From contig CAMDKK010000006.1 in the NCBI GenBank assembly GCA_945901045.1, positions 45,846 through 109,845 of the forward strand: DNA of 64,000 bases, in the 5' to 3' direction. The position numbers were made by a program, and so were the translations under genes. The DNA is from Limnohabitans sp. Rim8. Its GTDB lineage: Bacteria > Pseudomonadota > Gammaproteobacteria > Burkholderiales > Burkholderiaceae_C. How positions within the stretch are numbered: the first letter of the stretch is position 1; each line of letters starts with the position of its first letter. The notes beneath the pieces were generated by a model. The model saw only the letters and a program-made list of their open reading frames with translations. It had not been told where the DNA came from and did no database searches. Shown here piece by piece: positions 38,898 to 47,282 of the stretch.

Positions 38898-40082
38898 TTA
38901 CTTCATTGGGCAGTCTTTAACGTAGGCATCACCGTGGTTTGTCAAGACGGGTTGTCCAACGATGCGGTTAACCAAACGACCTTGGGCGTCTTTTTGGATT
39001 TCACGCAAGTAGTAATTTTGAATGGGGTATTGATTGGTGTTGAAGCGGAAATCACCTCGAACAGAATTGAACTTCACGGTCTTCAGGGTTTTGATCAAGG
39101 CTTCTTTGTCTTCGATCTTGCCGTTGGCAGCACGAACGGCCGCATCAATCAGCAGCGCCGTGTCGTAGCCTTGGGCTGCGTAAATAGTGGGCAGTCGCTT
39201 GTATTCTTTTTCAAACTCAGCCACGAATTTTTTATTGGCTTCATTGGGCAGGTCGAGGCCCCAGTGCGCCGTGTCAAAAATACCAAGCATGTCATTGCCC
39301 ACAGCGCGAATCACGTCTTGATCGGAACCGAAGCCAGGTTGAATAAGGCGGATGTCTTTGTTCAAGCCTGCAGCCATGAATTGTTTGATGAAGTTGATGC
39401 CCATGCCCCCTGGTAAGAAGGTATAGACCACTTCAGGTTTAGCCGCACGAATTTCAGCCAGTTCAGCTGAGTAGTCCAGTTGGCCCAGCTTGGTGTAAAC
39501 CTCGCCAGTGACATTGCCTTTAAAAAAACGTTTGAAACCTGCTAATGAGTCTTTGCCGGCTTGGTAGTTAGGCGCTAGCAAATACGCTGACTTCACTTTG
39601 AGGTTGGTGGCATATTGGCCAGCAGCCTCGTGGTAAGCATCATTGGGCCAAGACACTGCAAAGAAATAGGGCGTGCATTGAGCGCCAGCAATCGGAGAGG
39701 GTGCCGCATTGGGGCTGAGGTAAATTGTTTTGTTGTCCACCGCTTCAGGTAAACCTGCCAGCATGATGTTGGAGAAAACGACGCCTGTTAAGAAATCAAC
39801 TTTGTCGCGTTTTACATAACGCTCGAACAATTGTTTGCCCACATCGGGCTTGAATTGGTCATCAGAAATGGAAACATCGGCAGGCAAACCGCCGAGCTTG
39901 CCGCCATTGAGTTTGACAGCCAGCAAGAAAGCATCCCGGATGTCCACGCCCAAAGCCGCAGAAGGACCGGAGAGGGTGCTTACAAAGCCAATTTTGACTT
40001 TGTCTGAAGCCAAAGCGGGTTGAATGGCCAAGGTGGCTGCTGCCGTGAGGGTGACAAGACTTTTAACTAGCGGAAAAGACAT
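38898..40082 (-). CDS. livJ: Branched-chain-type ABC transporter substrate-binding protein LivJ
   Basis: The 394-residue protein has a signal peptide (MSFPLVKSLVTL to PALAS) and then KVKIGFVSTLSGPSAALGVDIRDAF, the type I binding-protein start, with later IYLSPNAAPSP and FLPGGMGINFIKQFMAAG. Related receptors in soil and water bacteria bind aromatic acids as often as amino acids. The ATG at 40082 follows GGAG. It heads the complete importer operon, which ends beside the Rieske oxygenase regulator, so an aromatic ligand is likely. Confidence 0.93.
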   Translation of the reverse strand: MSFPLVKSLVTLTAAATLAIQPALASDKVKIGFVSTLSGPSAALGVDIRDAFLLAVKLNGGKLGGLPADVSISDDQFKPDVGKQLFERYVKRDKVDFLTGVVFSNIMLAGLPEAVDNKTIYLSPNAAPSPIAGAQCTPYFFAVSWPNDAYHEAAGQYATNLKVKSAYLLAPNYQAGKDSLAGFKRFFKGNVTGEVYTKLGQLDYSAELAEIRAAKPEVVYTFLPGGMGINFIKQFMAAGLNKDIRLIQPGFGSDQDVIRAVGNDMLGIFDTAHWGLDLPNEANKKFVAEFEKEYKRLPTIYAAQGYDTALLIDAAVRAANGKIEDKEALIKTLKTVKFNSVRGDFRFNTNQYPIQNYYLREIQKDAQGRLVNRIVGQPVLTNHGDAYVKDCPMK

Positions 40083-40194
40083 GATGAACTCCAGATGAGA
40101 CCAAATAAAAAATAAAACGTGCACTCAAACAACAACACGTCATTCTTTGCCGAAACCAATGGTGTTAGAAATCAGGGTTTTCCCGTTTCATCCC

Positions 40195-40362
40195 TAAATT
40201 AGCTGGCCAATCCAGCGTCGCGGCATCTTCAAGAGTCTAGCTGATGAACATTCCGGCGCCCATGCCCGCAGCGTGGGGCTCGTGGTGGTGACCAACAAGG
40301 TGTCAGAGTTTGCCCGCTTGAAGGGCCTGATGGCAGAGAACTGGGTTGCATCGCTGAGTTGA
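40195..40362 (+). pseudogene. vapC: Remnant of a VapC-type PIN-domain toxin
   Basis: The frame ending at TGA 40360-40362 reads AHARSVGLVVVTNKVSEFAR and then LKGLMAENWV, the C-terminal half of tRNA-cleaving VapC toxins (family pattern AHARSLGLILVTNNTREFxRVPGLxLENWV). Upstream, similarity decays after about PIQRRGIFKSLADE and the acidic N-terminal half is absent. No antitoxin gene is seen. It is a decayed fragment between livJ and two other remnants. Confidence 0.6.
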
Positions 40363-40424
40363 TATTTTTTCAAAGCCTTATTCAAGCCGGTTGGTCCACC
40401 AGTTTGGGCAGGCTGGGTGGCTGA

Positions 40425-40586
40425 TCAGCGCATCTCAATGGCCGAATACGTGTACCTGTGCTCTTCATGCAAGCGGCCCGGCAGGTAAAGCCTCAGCGCC
40501 AGGTAAAACGGTTCTGCCGGCGCGGGTAGCCAGTTTTCTGCTGGCTTCGGGGGCATGTGGCTGATGTGCAGGGTCAAGCCGCCATC
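40425..40586 (-). pseudogene. C-terminal fragment of a DUF1254/DUF1214 family protein
   Basis: On the minus strand the 53 codons before TGA read DGGLTLHISHMPPKPAENWL and then PAPAEPFYLALRLYLPGRL. This matches the end of DUF1254/DUF1214 proteins (DGSLTLYI..., NWLPAPxGPFYLxLRLY). Nothing of the preceding 300 or more residues is present. Its 5' end is fused in another frame with a Bug gene fragment at 40574-40586, so a deletion joined the two genes. Confidence 0.6.
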
Positions 40587-40888
40587 AGCATCTGGGCGCA
40601 GATCGGGGCCGAGACCAGCAAGGTATAGCCATCGGCCGGGGCGCGTGCCACGGCCTCTGCCGCGATGTTGCCGTTGGCACCGGGCCGTGATTCCACCACC
40701 ACGGCTTGGCCCAGTTCCGCTGACAGTTCTTGGGTCATGGCGCGGCTTTGCAAATCGACCACACCGCCTGCGGGGTAGGGCACGATCACTTTGATGGGGC
40801 GCGAGGGGTAGGTATCTTGAGCGATCGCCAAGCCCGTGGATTGGGCCCGCAAAGCCAATGTGGCCATGTTCAGCGTTCTGCGTTTCAT
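40574..40888 (-). pseudogene. Truncated Bug/TctC gene (N-terminal third only)
   Basis: The 104 codons encode a signal peptide and Bug start YPSRPIKVIVPYPAGGVVD, followed by VESRPGANGNIAAEAVARAP and ADGYTLLVSAP. The frame then breaks into ICAQMLMAA and stops, whereas intact family members continue for over 200 residues. The missing part was replaced by the DUF1214 fragment. It lies 28 bases downstream of the IclR gene on the same strand. Confidence 0.85.
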
Positions 40889-40916
40889 TGGTTTCTCCTT
40901 GTTGTGTTTGAAAAAT

Positions 40917-41741
40917 TCAGCGCAAGCCGGATTGGGCGTCTGCCATGCGCACCATGTCGGTCAGTCGCGGTCCGATGGTTTTGAGTAATTCTTGCGGTTT
41001 GACGCGGTAGCCGGGCACAGCGCAATTGAAGAGCAGTTGCCGCGATCCGTAACGGATGCGCGAGGCCACACCGACGGCCAAAACCCCCAGACCCGCATCC
41101 CCTAAATTGATGGCAAAGCCCCGTTTTCTGTAGTGCATCAGGCTTTCTTCCATGCCCGCCAGGCAGCGTTGGTAGTCATCGGGTCTTTGATTGCGTATGC
41201 GCTCCAGCGTTTCCGAGCGGGCGTTTTCTTCGAGCGAGGCGAGCAGTGCGCGGCCCATGGCCGTTTCCACAATGCCCCGAACGGCGCCTACAGCCGGGCG
41301 CTTCAGGGTACCTTGCTCATGGGTACAGGACTCCAGATAGACCACGTCCAGGTCCATCGCGACACCTATCGACACCGCGCCCATCATTTGGGTGGCCATG
41401 GCCTGCATGGCAGGTCGCAATTGGTTGAGCAATGGCGTGCTGATCAGATAGGGGTAGCCCAAAGAAACAATGGCAGGGCCGATAAAGTAGCGGTCCAGTT
41501 GCTCGTCGTGGTCCAGGTAGCCCATGGCCTGCAGCGTGCGGCACAGCCGAGAAATGGTGGGGCGCGGCATGCCCAGACGTTGGGCCAGTTCACTGTTGGC
41601 CTGCGGGCGGGGGTCACTCACAAAGCATTGCAAAATCATCATGCCCTTGGCCAGAGTGCCTGCAAAGCTGGGGTTGTCTTGGCGCAGCAGTTGCAATTCG
41701 TTTTGGTCGCGAAGGTGTTGAGGTGCAGAATGGGTTCGCAT
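40917..41741 (-). CDS. IclR-family transcriptional regulator
   Basis: The 274-residue protein has an N-terminal winged helix (KGMMILQCFVSDPRPQANSELAQRLGMPRPTISRLCRTLQAMGYL) and the IclR effector domain with VVYLESCTHEQGTLKRPAVG, ETAMGRALLAS and RKRGFAINLGD. The start at 41741 is the first ATG before the conserved part; longer upstream reads pass through the promoter region. It diverges from an acyl-CoA dehydrogenase gene across 98 bases that contain a perfect dyad, so it probably controls that unit and itself. Confidence 0.93.
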   Translation of the reverse strand: MRTHSAPQHLRDQNELQLLRQDNPSFAGTLAKGMMILQCFVSDPRPQANSELAQRLGMPRPTISRLCRTLQAMGYLDHDEQLDRYFIGPAIVSLGYPYLISTPLLNQLRPAMQAMATQMMGAVSIGVAMDLDVVYLESCTHEQGTLKRPAVGAVRGIVETAMGRALLASLEENARSETLERIRNQRPDDYQRCLAGMEESLMHYRKRGFAINLGDAGLGVLAVGVASRIRYGSRQLLFNCAVPGYRVKPQELLKTIGPRLTDMVRMADAQSGLR

Positions 41742-41780
41742 GGCGGATTGGTCACTGGTGTGACAAAAGAAAACGATAGA

Positions 41781-41799
41781 TGTTTCAATATTTGAAACA
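41781..41799. promoter_or_regulatory. Perfect dyad, candidate IclR operator
   Basis: TGTTTCAA (41781-41788) and TTGAAACA (41792-41799) are exact reverse complements separated by TAT. The site lies 40 bases before the IclR start and 41 bases before the acyl-CoA dehydrogenase start, an ideal position for control of both. Confidence 0.65.
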
Positions 41800-41839
41800 C
41801 GCGTTCGCACCTTAAGCACAATCGCGCACCATTGCAAGC

Positions 41840-43018
41840 ATGATTCGACACCCTGAAAAACTTCAAACGCTTTTGGCCGAGGTCCGCGCATTCGTTCGTG
41901 AGCGCTGGCATCCATTGGAAAACAAGGTTGAGCAACTCGACCATGTGCCTGAGGAGGTGGTTGAAGAACTCCGGCAACGCGGTTTTTTTGGCTGGAGCAT
42001 CCCCGAGGCCTATGGTGGCCTGGGTCTGAGCACCGAAGAGTTGATCTTGGCGGCCTTTGAACTCTCGCAAGCATCTGTCGCCTTGCGGGCTCGCGTGGGC
42101 ACCAACACCGGGATTGGCTCCGAGGCCTTGGTGGCCGATGGCACCGATGCGCAAAAACAGCGTTGGCTGCCGCGCATGGCCACCGGCGAGTTGACCGGTT
42201 GTCTGGCCTTGACCGAGCCCGATGCAGGCTCTGAAGCGACCAATGTCCAGACCACCGCCCGGCTGGAAGGGGACCACTATGTTTTGAAGGGTCGCAAGTG
42301 CTACATCACCAATGCGCCGATTGCCGACGTGTTTACGGTGGTGGCCCGCACCGCGCCCCACAGCAAGGGCAGTTCGGGCTTGTCGGCCTTCATTGTTGAG
42401 CGTGGCACGCCCGGTCTCAGCACCGGTTCTGCGTACAAAAAAATGGGCCAAGCCGGCTCGCCTGTGTCCGATGTGTATTTTGAAGATTGCACAATCCCTG
42501 TGGGCAACCTGATTGGCGGCAAAGAAGGCGTGGGCTTCAAGACCATCATGAAGGTGCTCAACAAACAACGCTTGCATTTGTCGGCTTTGTGCACCGGCCC
42601 GGCCATCCGTATGCTGGACTTGGCGATCGAGCACACCCAGCAGCGGCAACAATTTGGCCAACCAGTGGGCAACTTCCAGTTGCTGCAGGCCATGGTGGCC
42701 GACAGCAAGACCGAAATCTATGCCGCGCAGTCCATGATTTTGGAAGCTGCCCGCGCCCGCGATCGTGGCGAAGATGTGGCCCTGACCGCTTCGATGTGCA
42801 AGTACTTTGCCTCCGAGATGTGTGGCCGCGTGGCTGACCGGTGTGTGCAGATGTTCGGCGGGGCGGGCTATGTGGCCGACTTCAGTCCCATTGAACGTTA
42901 TTACCGCGATGTGCGTTTGTTCCGCTTGTACGAAGGCACCAGCCAGATCCACCAGATGAACATTGCCAAGCACGTGCTGCGCGAGCACGGCGAGCATGGT
43001 TCTCACGGTGCGGCTTGA
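41840..43018 (+). CDS. Acyl-CoA dehydrogenase
   Basis: The 392-residue flavoprotein has the family motifs CLALTEPDAGSEATNVQTTA (FAD and substrate), KCYITNAPIADVFTVVART, QFGQPVGNFQLLQ and the C-terminal RLYEGTSQIHQMNIAKHVL with the catalytic glutamate of short-chain members. It introduces an alpha-beta double bond into acyl-CoA, giving electrons to ETF. It is followed after 42 bases by a Bug gene and then a decayed CoA-transferase gene, so it belonged to an acyl-CoA catabolic operon controlled by the divergent IclR gene. Confidence 0.95.
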   Translation: MIRHPEKLQTLLAEVRAFVRERWHPLENKVEQLDHVPEEVVEELRQRGFFGWSIPEAYGGLGLSTEELILAAFELSQASVALRARVGTNTGIGSEALVADGTDAQKQRWLPRMATGELTGCLALTEPDAGSEATNVQTTARLEGDHYVLKGRKCYITNAPIADVFTVVARTAPHSKGSSGLSAFIVERGTPGLSTGSAYKKMGQAGSPVSDVYFEDCTIPVGNLIGGKEGVGFKTIMKVLNKQRLHLSALCTGPAIRMLDLAIEHTQQRQQFGQPVGNFQLLQAMVADSKTEIYAAQSMILEAARARDRGEDVALTASMCKYFASEMCGRVADRCVQMFGGAGYVADFSPIERYYRDVRLFRLYEGTSQIHQMNIAKHVLREHGEHGSHGAA

Positions 43019-43060
43019 ACCACCGCATTTGTATTTTTTAGATTCAAGTTGGGAGATGCT

Positions 43061-44035
43061 ATGACTGCTCGTTTCTATGTGCGCCGTTCAGTGGCGCTGC
43101 TGGGGTTAAGCCTGTGCACTTTGGCCACGCAGGCGGCCGATTATCCGAGTCAAACCATCAAAGTGGTGGTGCCCTTTCCGGCGGGCGGCAGTACCGACTT
43201 GGTCACGCGCGCCTTGGCCGTTGAGTTGGCTGCGGCGCTCAAACAAAACGTGGTGGTGGACAACAAAGCCGGTGCCGGCAGTTTGGTCGGCTCGGAGTGG
43301 GTGGCCAAAGCGCCGGCCGATGGTTACACCCTGTTGATGGCGGGTTTGACCAATGTCTTCTTGCCCTATGTGCACAAGAATTTGCGTTTTCATCCGGTCG
43401 ACGATTTCGCCAACATCGGTTTGGTGGCGGACTTGCCCAACGTGATTGCGGTCAATGCCGCCACACCTTATAAAAAACTCGACGACGTGATCAAGGCCGA
43501 AAAAGCCAAGCCCAAGAGCATCAACTTTGCGTCAGCTGGCGTGGCCACGCCATCGCATTTGGTGTGTGAGATGGTCAACTTTCAGACCGGTACGCAACTG
43601 GAACATGTGCCCTACAAGGGCAATGCACCGGCGGTGGCCGATTTGATGGGCGGGCACATCCCGACCATGTGCAACAACCTGGGCGGCACCTTGCCCTTCA
43701 TGAACAGTGGACAAATACGCATCTTGGCGCAAACAGGCAAGACGCGTTCTACAGCTGTGCCTGATGTGCCGACGTTTGCCGAACTGGGCATCTCGGGCCT
43801 GGAAGCGGGTTTGTGGATGGGCCTGGTCGCGCCCAAAGCAACCCCTGCTGAAGTGATCAAAACCCTGAACCTGGCTTTGACCAAAGCCATGGCCTCGCCT
43901 GCACTGAAAGACAAATTGCAACAGCTGGGCGCTACCCCTTTACCCACTGCGGTATCGGCCTTCGAAGACCGTGTGCGGCAAGACCGCAGGGCTTGGGACC
44001 CGATGCTGGGCAAACTCAACTTGTCGGGCAATTGA
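43061..44035 (+). CDS. Bug/TctC family periplasmic solute-binding protein
   Basis: The 324-residue protein has a signal peptide (MTARFYVRRSVALLG to TQAA) and Bug motifs YPSQTIKVVVPFPAGGSTD, VDNKAGAGSLVGSEWVAKA, PADGYTLLMAGL, HVPYKGNAPAVADLMGG and VPDVPTFAELGI. The ATG at 43061 follows GGGAGAT. It stands between the acyl-CoA dehydrogenase gene and the CoA-transferase pseudogene, whose former GTG start lies one base after this stop codon. Confidence 0.93.
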   Translation: MTARFYVRRSVALLGLSLCTLATQAADYPSQTIKVVVPFPAGGSTDLVTRALAVELAAALKQNVVVDNKAGAGSLVGSEWVAKAPADGYTLLMAGLTNVFLPYVHKNLRFHPVDDFANIGLVADLPNVIAVNAATPYKKLDDVIKAEKAKPKSINFASAGVATPSHLVCEMVNFQTGTQLEHVPYKGNAPAVADLMGGHIPTMCNNLGGTLPFMNSGQIRILAQTGKTRSTAVPDVPTFAELGISGLEAGLWMGLVAPKATPAEVIKTLNLALTKAMASPALKDKLQQLGATPLPTAVSAFEDRVRQDRRAWDPMLGKLNLSGN

Positions 44036-44036
44036 G

Positions 44037-44740
44037 GTGACGGCATCCACCGCTACGCCAGCGCAAGGGCCTTTGCGCGGGGTGCGCATTCTGGACATGG
44101 CCACTGTGGTGGCTGCTCCATTGGCAGGGACGTTGTGCGCTGACATGGGGGCCGAGGTGATCAAAGTCAAGTGACCCCACGGCGGCGATGCCTTGCGCAC
44201 CTTGGCACCTGTGTGGCAAGGGCATGCCTTGTTTTGGAAGGTGGCCAAACCGTGGCAAGCAAGGCATCACCCTGGATGTGAGGCAACCGGCAGGGCGCGA
44301 TCTGCTTTTGCGCATGTTGCCGCAGTTTGATGTGTTTTATAGAAAACTTCCGCACCGGCCATGAACTACCCCTTGGGGGATGCGATTGCGGGTTTGTTTG
44401 GCGCATTCTCCATTTCAACCGCTTTGGCCGAACGCGCACGAACACCCCCTGATCTGTACCAAGCTTGCGAGAACGACTTGGCGTGAAGCCTTTTTTCGAT
44501 TGCGCGATTGCGCAGGCCGCGCAAGACCCGCACTTTGTGGCACGTCAAGCCGTGATCGATTTGCCGGATGCCGATTTGGGCAGCATCAAGGCGCCTTGCC
44601 TCGTGACGCGGTTTACAGGGCGGCCTTTGCCCGTGCCGCACACCGGGCCGCACCACGGCGAGCACAATGATGCGTTTTACGGGGCCCTAGGACTCAGCGC
44701 GCAAGACCTGGCGGATTTGCGCAGTAGCCAATCCATTTGA
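44037..44740 (+). pseudogene. Decayed CaiB/BaiF CoA-transferase gene
   Basis: From GTG 44037 the frame reads LRGVRILDMATVVAAPLAGT and CADMGAEVIKVK, the family N-terminus, and then meets a TGA at 44172-44174. Homology continues through PHGGDALRTLAPVWQGHALF. It then shifts frame to GITLDVRQPAGRDLLLRMLP and shifts again to ENFRTG. After a large deletion it resumes with GDAIAGLFGAFSIS and ends with the C-terminal IKAPCLVTRFTGRPLPVPHT and GEHNDAFYGALGLS. At least one nonsense codon, two frameshifts and a deletion of several hundred bases make it non-functional. Confidence 0.85.
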
Positions 44741-44746
44741 GGTGCT

Positions 44747-45547
44747 TTAGCGCCCTTCAAATTGAGGCGCGCGTTTTTCCACAAAGGCCACGGCCGCTGC
44801 CTTGTGGTCGTGGGTCTCGAAGGTACGGATCATGTGCGTGGCTTCGAGGTCGAGCACTTCGGACAAAGAATTTTGCATTGCCGCATTCAGGTTGCGCTTC
44901 ATGTACCCCACTGCAATCGTTGGCAGACTGGCAAGCTCACGCGCATAGTCGGCGGCGGCTTGCGCCAACTGCTCGCCGGGCACGGAACGATTGACCAAGC
45001 CAATCCGAGCGGCTTCTTTGCCCAGAATCACTTCGGCCGTGAAATACATCTCACGGGCTTTGGCGGCGCCTAAAATTTGAGTTAGGAAATAGCTGCCACC
45101 AAAATCGCCAGACAAACCCACTTTGGAAAAAGCGGTGGTCAGTTTGGCCTCGTCGGCGGCAATGCGCATGTCGCAGGCCAGTGCCAGCGACAGGCCGGCA
45201 CCGGCGGCAGGGCCAGAGATCACGGCCAAGGTGGGTTTGGGCATTTCGTGAAGCCAACGGCTCACCTCCATGCGGGCCCGCAGTGTCTGTGCACTTTGTT
45301 CAAAGGTCGGAGCGTTGCTGCTGTCTGCCGCGCGATTGGCAAAGCCTTTGACATCGCCGCCCGCACAAAAAGCGCCGCCTTTGCCGGTCAAGACCACAAG
45401 CCTGACCGCGGGGTCTTGCGCCAGCCGGGGCATGGCTTGGGCCAGTTCGAAAAGGATTTCTGTGGTCAATGCGTTGCGCGAGGCTGGGCGGTTCAGGGTC
45501 AGCGTGGCAATGCCGTCGGCAAATGTTTCTTCAAGATCAGGGGTCAT
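44747..45547 (-). CDS. Enoyl-CoA hydratase/isomerase family protein
   Basis: The 266-residue crotonase-fold enzyme contains LTLNRPASRNALTTEILFEL, GKGGAFCAGGDVKGFA (oxyanion hole), PTLAVISGPAAGAGLSLALACD and the likely catalytic region KVGLSGDFGGSYFL. Hydratases carry glutamates near these positions; the second is Asp or Gly here, so isomerase or another crotonase activity is possible. It faces the CoA-transferase pseudogene tail to tail and may have served the same acyl-CoA route. Confidence 0.92.
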   Translation of the reverse strand: MTPDLEETFADGIATLTLNRPASRNALTTEILFELAQAMPRLAQDPAVRLVVLTGKGGAFCAGGDVKGFANRAADSSNAPTFEQSAQTLRARMEVSRWLHEMPKPTLAVISGPAAGAGLSLALACDMRIAADEAKLTTAFSKVGLSGDFGGSYFLTQILGAAKAREMYFTAEVILGKEAARIGLVNRSVPGEQLAQAAADYARELASLPTIAVGYMKRNLNAAMQNSLSEVLDLEATHMIRTFETHDHKAAAVAFVEKRAPQFEGR

Positions 45548-45637
45548 GGTAGGGGGCTCTATGTTGAATCAAAGTCCAGTCAATATGACTTCGAATTTCC
45601 TGAATTCCTGTCACGCAGGGCACTCCTGATTTCAATA

Positions 45638-46153
45638 TCAGCCCTGTGAACCCAGGAGGTAATCAATTTTGCCCACATCCACGCCGTTGTGGCGCAGGAT
45701 TGCATAAGCCATCGTGATGTGGAAATACATATTGGGCATCACCCAGCCATTGAGGTAGTCCTGACCTTTCATGCTGCGGGTTTTCCCCGGCCCGGCAGGA
45801 AAAGTGATTTCATTGTCTTCAGTGCCGTCGATGGCAGAGGCGGGTACGGTGGCTATGAAGTCCAAGGTTTTCTGTATGCGAACTTTCAGCTCGGCCAAGG
45901 TGGTTTCGGTATCTTCGAACTTGGGTGCTTCGAGGCCGCCAAGGCGGGCCACACCATTCTTGACTGAATCGCAAGCGATCAGTATTTGACGTGTAAAGGG
46001 GAGCATGTCGGGGGACAAACGGTAAGTGGTCAGCGCTGCAGGATCGATTTTTTTGGCTTCAACGAATTGTTCGGCTTTGCCGAGAATGTGTTGCAGATTG
46101 GTCAGCATGCGGGTGCACACTTGAAGGCTGGCGCTGGACATGGAAATGGTCAT
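45638..46153 (-). CDS. DUF1993 family protein
   Basis: The 171-residue helical protein starts SMSSASLQVCTRMLTNLQHILGKA and ends PNMYFHITMAYAILRHNGVDVGKIDYL, as in DUF1993 proteins, which have a DinB-like four-helix layout. A histidine in YFHITMAYAILRH could take part in a metal site. No function is established. It appears to be a single gene. Confidence 0.88.
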   Translation of the reverse strand: MTISMSSASLQVCTRMLTNLQHILGKAEQFVEAKKIDPAALTTYRLSPDMLPFTRQILIACDSVKNGVARLGGLEAPKFEDTETTLAELKVRIQKTLDFIATVPASAIDGTEDNEITFPAGPGKTRSMKGQDYLNGWVMPNMYFHITMAYAILRHNGVDVGKIDYLLGSQG

Positions 46154-46276
46154 TTGATTCTCCGGGGGGGTGGTTGAGTTGAAAAAAGAGCAGTTAAAAA
46201 GTTACTTTATTTGTCGATGGTCGGCTTGCGCGCAGATCGCTCTTTTCTATTTTGCTTGTGCCTGGGCAATGACTTT

Positions 46277-46540
46277 TCATTGTCGTTTGCTGTATTTTGG
46301 CCAAAATTGAAATTCGTCTTCTTTGACTTCAAATTCCAAATCCTCCACACGAAGCAGCATCTGCTCTTTCACGTCCAAAACGGCGCGATTGTAAATGCAG
46401 GGTCCGATTTCATCCAGCATGAATCCCAGCAGGCCACTTGCCGTGATGTTGCCTATTTTTTGGTCCAAGTGTTCAAGAAAATAGCGCTCAATACTGGCAA
46501 TGGCTTGTGCGCGGTCTTCTTTGCTCAGTTTGATGGACAT
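46277..46540 (-). CDS. DUF2164 family small protein
   Basis: The 87-residue protein reads IKLSKEDRAQAIASIERYFL, QKIGNITASGLLGFMLDEIG and ends with an acidic stretch LEFEVKEDEFQFW, matching DUF2164. The function is unknown. The ATG at 46540 is chosen because the upstream 44 codons run antiparallel within the ridA gene and lack family similarity. It lies 8 bases after ridA and is probably co-transcribed with it. Confidence 0.85.
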   Translation of the reverse strand: MSIKLSKEDRAQAIASIERYFLEHLDQKIGNITASGLLGFMLDEIGPCIYNRAVLDVKEQMLLRVEDLEFEVKEDEFQFWPKYSKRQ

Positions 46541-46548
46541 GGCCGAAA

Positions 46549-47004
46549 TCAAGCCACTTCGGCGATCAATTCGATTTCGACGCAACTGCCCATGGGCAGT
46601 TGCGCCACACCAAAGGCGCTGCGGGCGTGGGCGCCCTTGTCGCCAAAAATCTCGCCAATCAAGGCACTGCAACCATTGGTCACCAGGTGCTGCTCGGTGA
46701 AGGTGCTGGTCGAGTTGACCAGACTCATCACTTTGACAATGCGTTTGATTGTGTTCAGATCGCCCACAGCGGCATGCAAGGTGCCCAGCAAGTCAATGGC
46801 CACTGCGCGGGCGGCCAGTTTGGCTTCATCGGTGGTCATGTTCAGACCCAATTGACCGACCCATGCTTTGCCGTCCTTTTTGGCGATGTGGCCGCTCAGA
46901 AAAACCAGATTGCCGGTTTGCACAAAAGGTACATAGGCTGCAGCAGGCGTGGCTACAGGGGGCAGGGTGATGTTCAGTTCAGACAGGCGGTCGTAAATAT
47001 TCAT
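46549..47004 (-). CDS. RidA/YjgF family protein (reactive imine deaminase-like)
   Basis: The 151-residue protein has FVQTGNLVFLSGHIAKKDG, LNMTTDEAKLAARAVAIDLL and the C-terminal ARSAFGVAQLPMGSCVEIE, where the arginine corresponds to the catalytic residue of RidA. RidA proteins hydrolyse reactive enamine/imine intermediates and protect PLP enzymes. At about 150 residues it is of the longer subgroup. It is followed by the DUF2164 gene. Confidence 0.9.
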   Translation of the reverse strand: MNIYDRLSELNITLPPVATPAAAYVPFVQTGNLVFLSGHIAKKDGKAWVGQLGLNMTTDEAKLAARAVAIDLLGTLHAAVGDLNTIKRIVKVMSLVNSTSTFTEQHLVTNGCSALIGEIFGDKGAHARSAFGVAQLPMGSCVEIELIAEVA

Positions 47005-47282
47005 GGCAAGCGCTCACAGTTCAAAGGGCTCCACTGTAACGCCAAGGTCAAGGATGCGCGAAGCGCCGCGTAAAAAACGCCACGCAGAAGATAAACGTCT
47101 TGTTGGATTGGCCGATCGCATTGGCAATGGGTAAGGTGATGCAAAGCGACGTGGCTGGACATAAGTACGCGTATGGCACAAGAGACACTGCATTCGACAG
47201 GGCAGCTTGGGCGCACTAAACTGCCGGGAAAGACAAAGCAAAAGACGCGCCAACACAGGGACGCTGTGCACAGGGAGACGAA

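Noticed and set aside
40555-40794. A 79-codon plus-strand frame in the remnant zone
   Set aside because: It is antisense to the truncated Bug gene and arginine-rich without known motifs.
41639-43006. A 455-codon minus-strand open frame
   Set aside because: It lies opposite the acyl-CoA dehydrogenase, is rich in His, Gly and Ala as expected of antisense frames, and overlaps the IclR start and operator.
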